Below are positions 26,228 through 32,786 of a stretch of 33,539 nt of DNA, piece by piece. The position numbers were made by a program, and so were the translations under genes. The notes beneath the pieces were generated by a model. It had not been told where the DNA came from. It searched no databases and worked only from the letters and a program-made list of their open reading frames with translations. How positions within the stretch are numbered: position 1 is the first letter of the stretch; every line of letters begins with the position of its first letter. Origin of the DNA: 1162T-S-0a-05 sp050299435 (lineage in GTDB: Bacteria; Pseudomonadota; Gammaproteobacteria; Pseudomonadales; Cellvibrionaceae); NCBI GenBank assembly GCA_050299435.1, contig JBNKVX010000039.1:1-33539 (forward strand), written 5' to 3'.

Positions 26228-27298
26228 ATGATTGGAACGTGGCGTTTGACACTTGCGCTAATGGTGGTAAGTGCACACCTATTTAAACCGTGGTGGCCCG
26301 GAGCATTTGCAGTTTTCTCATTTTATGTAATCAGTGGTTTTCTAATGACGCTGATACTAAATGAGCAGTACTCCTTTTCCTGGGCAGGATTGCGTGTATT
26401 TTGGTTGAATCGAGTTCTTCGAATATTTCCGCCGTATTATTTTGCTTGCTTAGTTTCCCTGCTGTTGATAGCGGTTTACTCGCAATCCAGTGTAAAGGCG
26501 TTAAATAGCCATATAACGGTTCCGAACTCACTCTACGAGATTATGAATAATTTATTCATTTTTGGTTTACGCGATTGGCCAGAAGACAAAAGTTCGTTGA
26601 TCCCTCCGGGGTGGACGCTTTACATTGAACTGGTCTATTACCTGGTAATTTCATTGTGGGCCGGGCGCTCAAAATTGAATGCCTGGATATTTCTGACTAT
26701 TGGCGCGTCATATGTGGCGTACGTATATATATTTGAAGATGGTGGTTTTGTACAGAGATATTTTTTTGTTAAAGCAGGCGCATTACCATTTGCTATGGGA
26801 GCGGTTTTATATTTTTATTTGGATAAAGTAAAAAATATCATAAATCGAGTAACCTGGATGAAAGCATTTTCAGCCTCACTGTTAGCCTATGTCGGGTTGT
26901 TTGTGCTTTCATCTTTTGTTGAAAACCCCCTAGGTTCACTGCTCTATGCCAACATAGTCATAACTGCGCTGCTTCTGGCTGTTTTGTGGCATGCGCCTCC
27001 AATGAGTATTAAAAACGTAGATAAATGGTTAGGCGATAAGTCTTATCCTGTTTATCTCCTGCACTGGCAAGCAGGCATTGCTGTCATGCTGGTTACCGGC
27101 TATTCGGTTGGAGATATTAGACTATTTTTGACAACGATCGCATTGGTTTTGGTGTTTGCTGTTGTTGAAAACAAGTTGGTTAGTGAGCCAATAGATAAAT
27201 TGCGTAAAAATAATAAAAATAGAATGTCCAAAAAATTGGATATAAATATCAAAAATTCTGATGTCTTAATGGTAAATGAACCGGTAGTAAAAACATGA
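26228..27298 (+). CDS. Membrane acyltransferase-3 (OafA/NodX type)
   Basis: 356 aa with about ten transmembrane helices. Marks of the family: TWRLTLALMVVSAHLF at the start (H17 is the proposed catalytic His), YVISGFLMTLIL, the RxxR-type FWLNRVLRIFPPYY, and WTLYIELVYYLVI. Such inner-membrane enzymes transfer acetyl or other acyl groups to sugar hydroxyls; rhizobial NodX, which acetylates Nod factor, is a member. GGGGAG lies eight bases before the ATG. The C-terminal tail (about residues 325-356) is a lysine/asparagine-rich cytoplasmic extension. Substrate inferred to be the saccharide or peptide made by the neighbouring genes. Confidence 0.88.
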   Translation: MIGTWRLTLALMVVSAHLFKPWWPGAFAVFSFYVISGFLMTLILNEQYSFSWAGLRVFWLNRVLRIFPPYYFACLVSLLLIAVYSQSSVKALNSHITVPNSLYEIMNNLFIFGLRDWPEDKSSLIPPGWTLYIELVYYLVISLWAGRSKLNAWIFLTIGASYVAYVYIFEDGGFVQRYFFVKAGALPFAMGAVLYFYLDKVKNIINRVTWMKAFSASLLAYVGLFVLSSFVENPLGSLLYANIVITALLLAVLWHAPPMSIKNVDKWLGDKSYPVYLLHWQAGIAVMLVTGYSVGDIRLFLTTIALVLVFAVVENKLVSEPIDKLRKNNKNRMSKKLDINIKNSDVLMVNEPVVKT

Positions 27299-27317
27299 AT
27301 TATTGGAGTCGGTAAAA

Positions 27318-28361
27318 ATGGTGCCTACTGTTCCCGTTGATGAAGTAAATAATCTAGAGCGTGATGTGTTTTTGGAAAATTATCGCTTTAAGCGCCCGGT
27401 CATTGCCCGCGGTGCCGCAAGGCATATGGAAGCGTTTAAAAAATGGGATATTGAGTATTTGACCGGAAAAATTGGAAACGCGACCATTCAACCATTGGTT
27501 TACTGCGGCGATAAGCGTGATTACAGCTCGGCAAGTTTTGTTGAGATGAGCTTTTCGCAATTTTGTCAAAAACTTGAAAGCGGTAATGATGAAACCCTGT
27601 ATTGGTTTGAAGGACCATCATCGGCGAATTTCTGGGGCGGCGAAGACAAGCAAGCCCGACTAAATGAAGATATTACAAGCCTGTCGAAGGATCTTAGTAT
27701 CCCCTCTTTCCTGAAAGAAAGTGAAGTGGTTCTGGCGCAAATGATAATGGGTACAGGAAAAAATGGCACACTTTTACATCACGACTACGGTGGTGAAGCC
27801 AAAGCGCTTGCACAATTGCGAGGAGAAAAACATATACTGTTGGTAGCGCCGCAACATGCAAAATATTTGCAGTTAAATACCATTACCAGCGGCAAAAACT
27901 TCAGCATAAGTAAGCTAAAAATGCGCGAGAGTGACGGTGAAATTATTGGAAAATCCATACCTGTTTATGAGGCGCACATTAAGCCGGGAGATATTTTGTA
28001 CTGGCCTTCCTTCTGGTTCCACGACGTAAGCAATTCCGGGCAGGTAAATCTGGCAATCAATATGCCCATTGATGAAGTCCCCTGCAGTCCGTCGCTAGTT
28101 CGTCATATGTTGGCGACCTTCTACCGGCAAGCACAGGACAAATTGGAAAGCCACGGTCACAACAAGGAAATTATTGCAGATTTTCTCAGACAATTTGTCG
28201 ATGAGCTAGAAGCGGAAACATTGGAAAATATGGACGTGTCTACAATGTGGAGTTTGCATGTTAATTCAAAAGCTTATCAGGGCAAACATTGGCGTAACAA
28301 ATATCAAAATCTTCAACGGCAACAAGAAGAAGCCCACGAAGAGACCCACGAAAACGCGTGA
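27318..28361 (+). CDS. Cupin-8/JmjC-like Fe(II)/2-oxoglutarate oxygenase
   Basis: 347 aa from the ATG at 27318, preferred because GGAG lies nine bases upstream; an in-frame TTG at 27303 would add five residues but lacks such a site. The iron-binding triad is visible: H154-x-D156 in TLLHHDYGGEAK and H235 in SFWFHDVSNSG. The N-terminal NYRFKRPVIARGAARH and PGDILYWPSFWFHDV are typical of cupin-8/JmjC-like hydroxylases. Relatives hydroxylate amino-acid side chains in proteins or peptides. As the last gene of the run it is a candidate for hydroxylating the nonribosomal peptide or its monomer. The C-terminal 90 residues are charged and helical, probably a dimerisation region. No gene for the same operon follows; rsgA converges. 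Confidence 0.85.
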   Translation: MVPTVPVDEVNNLERDVFLENYRFKRPVIARGAARHMEAFKKWDIEYLTGKIGNATIQPLVYCGDKRDYSSASFVEMSFSQFCQKLESGNDETLYWFEGPSSANFWGGEDKQARLNEDITSLSKDLSIPSFLKESEVVLAQMIMGTGKNGTLLHHDYGGEAKALAQLRGEKHILLVAPQHAKYLQLNTITSGKNFSISKLKMRESDGEIIGKSIPVYEAHIKPGDILYWPSFWFHDVSNSGQVNLAINMPIDEVPCSPSLVRHMLATFYRQAQDKLESHGHNKEIIADFLRQFVDELEAETLENMDVSTMWSLHVNSKAYQGKHWRNKYQNLQRQQEEAHEETHENA

Positions 28362-28372
28362 TATTTTCAGAT

Positions 28373-28408
28373 TTAGCGACAACAGTATGGCCCGCAATGC
28401 GTCGCTAA
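28373..28408. terminator. Inverted repeat between convergent cluster end and rsgA
   Basis: TTAGCGAC (28373-28380) pairs perfectly with GTCGCTAA (28401-28408) around a 20-nt loop, 11 bp after the last cluster gene and 18 bp before the rsgA stop. The position suits a terminator for both genes but the stem is short, the loop is long and no T-tract follows. Confidence 0.3.
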
Positions 28409-28426
28409 TTGTCAAAACCAAATGCG

Positions 28427-29470
28427 CTATCTTCCCTTAAATTTGGAAGCATCACTCAACGTCGATTTATAAAACCGCCCGAGCGCTTTGTCTTTCGCTC
28501 GCCGTTCTGACAATGACGCAGAGTTAAAAGCATCTTCACGCAACAGCTTTTGGTAGTTTTGTAGACGCCGGCTATCCAGTTCGCCATTTTCAACCGCTGC
28601 CAGCACCGCACAACCAGGTTCGCTCGCGTGTGCGCAATCACTAAATCGGCATTTTTCTGCCAGTATTTCAATGTCGGTAAAGGTGTGCGCAATCCCTTCT
28701 TTCGCGTCGGCCAATTGTATTTCTCGCATACCCGGTGTATCCAGGATCAAAGCGCCGGAATCAAGTCGAATTAACGAACGACTTGTAGTGGTATGGCGAC
28801 CCTTGCTATCGTCCTCACGTATGCCTCTGGTGGCCTGGTGTTGTTCACCCAACAAAGTATTCACCAAAGTGGATTTGCCAACGCCAGATGAACCCAAAAC
28901 AACAATAGTACTACCGGTTTTTAACCAGGGTAATAATTTGCTAATACTTTCTGCACTTAAACAATTAACGGCCTCCACCATGAGTGATGAATCCAGTGCG
29001 TGAATTTTATCAACAAACTCCTCTGGCGATTGGGTTAAATCACTTTTGCTGAGAACCACCACCGGTTCAGCGCCTGATTCATTTACCAATGCCAGGAATC
29101 TCTCAATTCGATTTAAATTAAAATCGTCATTCATTGACGACATAATAAAAGCCGTATCCACGTTGGCAGATATTAATTGTGTTTTCACTTCACGGCCCGC
29201 CGCTTTTCTGGAAAAGCAGGTTTTACGTTCCAACAAACGAACAAAGTGTTGTTCATCATTTAACAGAACCCAGTCACCTACTACCAATGCCGGCATAGAG
29301 GCAAGCAAACTCAATTTAAGTTCGCCCTCCTCCCCCACCACGACAATTTCAGAACGGTGATGCTCAACAATACGCGCCGGATGGGCTTCATCCCATTCTT
29401 CCAGCGAAAGTTGCTGCTGAAAGAAATGCTGCCAACCCAATTCAGCTAACGTTGTTGTTTGGTGATCCAA
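28427..29470 (-). CDS. rsgA: Ribosome small-subunit-dependent GTPase A
   Basis: 347 aa (E. coli 350). Late-stage 30S assembly GTPase with circularly permuted G motifs: SKSDL (G4), VLGSSGVGKSTLVNTLLG (G1), TTTSRSL (G2) and DTPGMRE (G3). An N-terminal OB-fold precedes them, and a C-terminal zinc site CRFSDCAHASEPGC is visible. The order G4-G1-G3 is unique to this family. It converges on the NRPS cluster and marks its right border. Identification is secure. Confidence 0.95.
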   Translation of the reverse strand: MDHQTTTLAELGWQHFFQQQLSLEEWDEAHPARIVEHHRSEIVVVGEEGELKLSLLASMPALVVGDWVLLNDEQHFVRLLERKTCFSRKAAGREVKTQLISANVDTAFIMSSMNDDFNLNRIERFLALVNESGAEPVVVLSKSDLTQSPEEFVDKIHALDSSLMVEAVNCLSAESISKLLPWLKTGSTIVVLGSSGVGKSTLVNTLLGEQHQATRGIREDDSKGRHTTTSRSLIRLDSGALILDTPGMREIQLADAKEGIAHTFTDIEILAEKCRFSDCAHASEPGCAVLAAVENGELDSRRLQNYQKLLREDAFNSASLSERRAKDKALGRFYKSTLSDASKFKGR

Positions 29471-29954
29471 TTAATTCACCTTAGCCTTTGCTTAGTTGAT
29501 TTAATATCGGGCACCACTTTAAAACAGTTTGGTCCGTTTTCGGCCAGGAGCGGACATTAAAAAAATAAATCAGTCCCTTTTATTTTGTTATTTTGGAAGC
29601 GAAGTATCAATTTGCTCTGCTTTTAATATGTCACCGATTATTTCACTTTCATTTTTATTAGCTAGCATAGCGCTCATATTTTCCTTAGCTTATTCCATTC
29701 CGTAACATGAACATTGGTTTGTAATTTCTTAATATTTACAATGGCGCATAATACCAAATATACCCACCTCAAGTAGTCGTCTCAAAACCGTTCTGCATGT
29801 ATTGCAACTTTACTTGCCCTGCTGTCCAATTCATAATCAAACCAGCCGCGAAAAATCTGCGGCAAACAATATAAACCGTTCCTGCCAACAGGCAGAAGCT
29901 GACGGTAAAACATAACAATAACTGAACCAAATCATGTTTGATAAGGAGTGATCC
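29471..29954. other. Non-coding region between divergent rsgA and the GH16 gene
   Basis: About 480 bp without a supportable gene. It holds one copy of a dispersed palindrome (29532-29555). It also has two small inverted repeats close to the GH16 start: GCCGC/GCGGC with a 9-nt loop (about 29846-29864) and CTGCC/GGCAG with a 4-nt loop (29882-29895). The latter pair could be operator sites for the secreted glycanase, but this is only positional evidence. Confidence 0.5.
29532..29555. repeat. Dispersed palindromic repeat, copy 1
   Basis: GTCCGTTT, then TCGGCCAG, then GAGCGGAC: two arms around a CGGCCA centre, with a second copy in the same orientation at 32655-32678. The flanks are also similar (AGTTTG before and ATT after, against GGTTTA and ATT). 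Arms pair imperfectly here (G-T in RNA), perfectly in copy 2. It lies between genes, as expected for a REP-like intergenic element. Confidence 0.7.
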
Positions 29955-31487
29955 ATGTATAAATCAACACTCAACATTGCGTGCTGCGCAGCCATATTAG
30001 GCCTGCTGTCATGCCTGTCTCTACTGGTAAGTGCAAAACCTTATAAAGGCGCAGAAATATTCACCCACAATTCTGAACTCTATGGCAAATTTGTTATACG
30101 TATGCGCGCAGCAAAAGGCAGTGGCGTCATATCAAACTTTTTCCTCTGGAAAGAAGGATCGGAACTCTCGAACGTTCCCTGGGAAGAAGTGGATATTGAA
30201 ATATTCGGCAAAAGCAACGCCCAATCCTGGCAAAGCAATCTTATTACCGGCCTGGATAATATCCAACGCTCGGAGCAGGTCCATTCCTCTGGCAGTTCCT
30301 TTGGCGATGGCTATCACACCTTCACAATTGAGTGGACACCAGACCAGGTAAGATGGCTGGTTGACGGCCAGGTCACACGCACCACAACAGGTGGTCAAGC
30401 CCGGGAACTGATTAACGGCGAACAGGCCCGTTTTAACATTTGGCCGCCCAACGTTCCCGAGTGGGTGGGCAACTGGAACGATAATATTCTCCCCGTACAT
30501 ATGTTCGTGAACTGGATTGAATATCACAGCTGGAATGGTCAAAGCTTTAACCTTGCCTGGCGTGACGACTTCAATTCCTTTGATACTGGTCGTTGGGGCA
30601 CTGCAGACTGGTCCTTTGAAGAAAACAGGGCCGATTTTTCGCCAGCCAATGCGGTTGTGCGTAATGGCTACCTGGTATTGGCATTGACCCGTGAAGGTCA
30701 GGAAGGCTACAACGGTACACCACCAGCGGATACCGGCAGCTCCTCTTCCTCGTCCAGCTCTTCTTCCAGTTCCTCCAGTAGTTCTAGCAGCGGCGGTGTT
30801 GGCAGCAACAATATTGTTGTACGCATGCGCGGAGTTGTCGGCAACGAAAACGTAAGCCTCCAGGTCGGCGGCTCTACGATACAAACCTGGACAGCCACCA
30901 CAGCAATGGCTGATTACAGCGCAAGCACCAATGCAAATGGCGAAATTCGTGTGGCCTTCACTAACGACAGTGGCAGCCGCGATGTCCAGGTGGATTACAT
31001 CATTGTTAACGGCGTAGTGCGTCAGGCAGAAGATCAGGATGACAATACCGGCGCCTGGGGCAATAACAGTTGTGGTGGTGGCAGCTTTTCGGAATGGCTG
31101 CACTGCAATGGCTCGATTGGCTTTGGTCCCGTATCTGGATCAGGTTCCAGCAGTAGTTCGTCGAGTTCAAGTAGTGCTTCCTCAAGTTCAAGCAGCTCAT
31201 CAAGCAGCTCGTCATCAAGTTCAGGAGGCACTGGCGGTGTGACGGCAAGCGTTGATATCAACAATGATTGGGGCAGCGGTTATTGTGCGGCGCTGGTGGT
31301 AAGCAATAATGGCAGCAGTGCTGTAACCTGGAATGTTTCCGTTCCTGTGCAAGGTAGTGTTTCAAACCTGTGGAACGGCAGCTGGAGTCAGAGTGGTTCT
31401 ACGCTAAATGTCTCAGGCATCGGCTGGAATAGCGTTCTCCAGCCAGGACAAAGCAACTCATCCGTTGGATTCTGCGCAAACAGATAA
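29955..31487 (+). CDS. Secreted GH16 glycanase with CBM60-like and CBM2-like modules
   Basis: 510 aa with a signal peptide at about residues 1-27 and a strong AAGGAGTG ribosome binding site. The GH16 domain covers about 28-250; the catalytic ExDxE is E78-V-D80-I-E82 in WEEVDIEIFG. A run of 18 serines follows, then a CBM60-like module (about 281-385; NIVVRMRGVVGNENVSLQVGG, DVQVDYIIVNG, RQAEDQ, CGGGSFSEWLHCNG). A second linker of 26 Ser/Ala residues comes next, then a CBM2-like module of about 80 residues with a Cys near each end (YCAALVVSNNG and VGFCANR). The enzyme probably cuts a beta-glucan or a related wall polysaccharide while anchored to xylan or cellulose. The exact GH16 subfamily cannot be told. 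The gene is single and ends at a strong terminator. Confidence 0.9.
   Translation: MYKSTLNIACCAAILGLLSCLSLLVSAKPYKGAEIFTHNSELYGKFVIRMRAAKGSGVISNFFLWKEGSELSNVPWEEVDIEIFGKSNAQSWQSNLITGLDNIQRSEQVHSSGSSFGDGYHTFTIEWTPDQVRWLVDGQVTRTTTGGQARELINGEQARFNIWPPNVPEWVGNWNDNILPVHMFVNWIEYHSWNGQSFNLAWRDDFNSFDTGRWGTADWSFEENRADFSPANAVVRNGYLVLALTREGQEGYNGTPPADTGSSSSSSSSSSSSSSSSSSGGVGSNNIVVRMRGVVGNENVSLQVGGSTIQTWTATTAMADYSASTNANGEIRVAFTNDSGSRDVQVDYIIVNGVVRQAEDQDDNTGAWGNNSCGGGSFSEWLHCNGSIGFGPVSGSGSSSSSSSSSSASSSSSSSSSSSSSSSGGTGGVTASVDINNDWGSGYCAALVVSNNGSSAVTWNVSVPVQGSVSNLWNGSWSQSGSTLNVSGIGWNSVLQPGQSNSSVGFCANR
30738..30791 (+). repeat. Poly-serine linker 1 (18 serine codons)
   Basis: Eighteen consecutive Ser codons using TCC, TCT, TCG, AGC and AGT in mixed order join the GH16 domain to the CBM60-like module. 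The codon mixing shows selection for the peptide rather than simple DNA slippage. Confidence 0.9.
31146..31223 (+). repeat. Poly-serine linker 2 (26 codons, one Ala)
   Basis: Twenty-six codons, all Ser except one Ala, in mixed synonymous codons, join the CBM60-like and CBM2-like modules. Long serine linkers of this type are common in secreted enzymes of Cellvibrionales. Confidence 0.9.
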
Positions 31488-31501
31488 ATTTCCTTCATAG
31501 T

Positions 31502-31540
31502 AAAAGCCCGGCAATGACCTTGCCGGGCTTTTTTCTTTTT
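31502..31540 (+). terminator. Strong rho-independent terminator after the GH16 gene
   Basis: AAAAGCCCGGCAA (31502-31514) pairs with TTGCCGGGCTTTT (31520-31532) around a 5-nt loop and runs into TTCTTTTT. It begins 15 bp after the GH16 stop. The A-rich upstream arm may also terminate the opposing HD-domain operon weakly. Confidence 0.92.
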
Positions 31541-31586
31541 GTGTTACTGAACACAATTTATATTATCGTCTTCCATTTAAATATTA

Positions 31587-32198
31587 TTAAAGCTTTAAAA
31601 TTGCAGAAGCAAGGTTGAATCTCGCTTGTGATTCCAGCTCTTCAAAAAAGTAATCCGTGATATAAATCCTTTCCCTGTTTAGGAAGCTCTCAAGGATTTC
31701 TTTTCGTTTCTTTTTGTACAAAAACCAAGGCACCCACTTGTACTCCTTACGAATTGCATTTTCAAACTGTTCGTAAATTTCAGGCTTCGCCCCCAGTATT
31801 GATAGATCTATATCCAACAAAACTTCTTCATCTTTGGTGGAAGCAGGAACGTTGTGACGTGTAACCATAATAAGATTGTAGACTCGCCGAACAACATCAA
31901 CCTGTGCTTGATTCGCATTAAGAAAGGCCTGCGCCCACTCAGCGCTTTTCAATTCATTATTTGATTTACGTGGGATATAAATCGAATCGTGAAACCACAG
32001 CGCCAATTCCACTTCCTCAGGATGATCAGTATATTGATGTACCTTATCCAGATGCGACAAACAGGCATTGATATGTTCGCTGGTGTGGTAATGGCGATGT
32101 TTTTCGGCATAAGCCGCAGCAAGCTCGCACCAGGTTGCTTCGTTTTCAGAGAATCCGAAAGCATGCATGAGAGTTTCCCAGCGTGAAAGTTGCATCAT
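31587..32198 (-). CDS. HD-superfamily predicted metal-dependent phosphohydrolase (COG4339 type)
   Basis: 203 aa. The metal site of an HD protein is visible: H38 and H42 in RHYHTSEHINACL and the HD pair H70-D71 in ELALWFHDSIYIP. D129 or a neighbour in EVLLDIDLSILG could complete it. This matches the family of short HD proteins sometimes misnamed in databases after an NMDA receptor subunit. The substrate is not known. The ATG overlaps the stop of the gene upstream by 4 bp, so the two are probably co-translated. No link to the NRPS cluster is seen. Confidence 0.82.
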   Translation of the reverse strand: MMQLSRWETLMHAFGFSENEATWCELAAAYAEKHRHYHTSEHINACLSHLDKVHQYTDHPEEVELALWFHDSIYIPRKSNNELKSAEWAQAFLNANQAQVDVVRRVYNLIMVTRHNVPASTKDEEVLLDIDLSILGAKPEIYEQFENAIRKEYKWVPWFLYKKKRKEILESFLNRERIYITDYFFEELESQARFNLASAILKL

Positions 32199-32581
32199 CT
32201 TAGTTTAGGTGCATCGTCTTTTCTTAATCCGAGAGATTGCAACAGATTCTTTCCAGCTAGCACAAAGTAAAGCCAAGCCTTCTTCCATCGATTACCGAAT
32301 AAAACGATATGCACATGCCAACCCTTCTCCCTGCGAGCGCTATATCCGCTGTAAAGCAAAGTAAAAGCCTCGCTATCACCTACTTTTTGATCCGCTAACT
32401 TTTTCGCTTGCTCAATGCCAAATGTGAGCATTTCATTAACCTGTTCCGAGTTGGGCTCGCCTTGATTCTTTGGGAACGCCAACAGGTAATAATTCGGTAT
32501 TAAATCTCCATTAATGCGGTGCAAGTAACAGAATCCACCTGATCGTAATTTACATTCTTGAGGAATGTTTGTATCAGTCAT
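32195..32581 (-). CDS. Unrecognised protein, 128 aa
   Basis: I do not recognise the family. Features: GGFCYLHRINGDLIPNYY near the N-terminus, a helical middle part, and EKGWHVHIVLFGNRWKKAW near residue 90, where HVHIVLF has a faint HIT-like look but lacks the third histidine. The C-terminal 20 residues are basic. No signal peptide. It overlaps the HD gene start by 4 bp, so a two-gene operon is likely. The reading frame is supported by this overlap and by continuous coding-like composition. Confidence 0.65.
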   Translation of the reverse strand: MTDTNIPQECKLRSGGFCYLHRINGDLIPNYYLLAFPKNQGEPNSEQVNEMLTFGIEQAKKLADQKVGDSEAFTLLYSGYSARREKGWHVHIVLFGNRWKKAWLYFVLAGKNLLQSLGLRKDDAPKLR

Positions 32582-32786
32582 TTATCTATCCTAAACAAAT
32601 GTACAACTGAGAATAAGAAAATAAAAAAGGGTAAGTTCGGTACCCAACGGTTTAGTCCGCTTACGGCCAGAAGCGGACATTGACGACTCAAGACTTGCCC
32701 CTATCTCTTGCCTCTCTCTGTGTGACCCCTCTGTGCCCCTAGCATCACGAAAAAATTCAGAATGTTTTACGCAACTGTAGTGATCT
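32582..32786. other. Intergenic region with the second palindrome copy
   Basis: 205 bp between the 128-aa gene and the partial gene at the right edge. It contains repeat copy 2 (32655-32678) and no supportable gene. A minus-strand open frame over it (32591-32842) translates the repeat as SMSASGRKRTK and overlaps the neighbouring gene; I treat it as spurious. Confidence 0.6.
32655..32678. repeat. Dispersed palindromic repeat, copy 2
   Basis: GTCCGCTT, ACGGCCAG and AAGCGGAC: perfect 8-bp arms around an 8-nt loop. Same orientation as copy 1 at 29532-29555, with 20 of 24 positions identical by eye. Related AAGCGGAC palindromes are widespread between genes of gammaproteobacteria, from general knowledge. 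Confidence 0.7.

Noticed and set aside
8158..28361. Reading the cluster as a siderophore pathway because of the PvdE/SyrD-like exporter
   Set aside because: No TonB receptor, hydroxamate or catechol genes, or Fur-box-like site was seen; the exporter family also serves other peptides.
30132..31103. Long minus-strand open frame (323 codons) inside the GH16 gene
   Set aside because: It lies antisense to a gene with signal peptide, catalytic motif, serine linkers and binding modules; its Ala/Gly/Thr-rich translation is the mirror of that coding bias.
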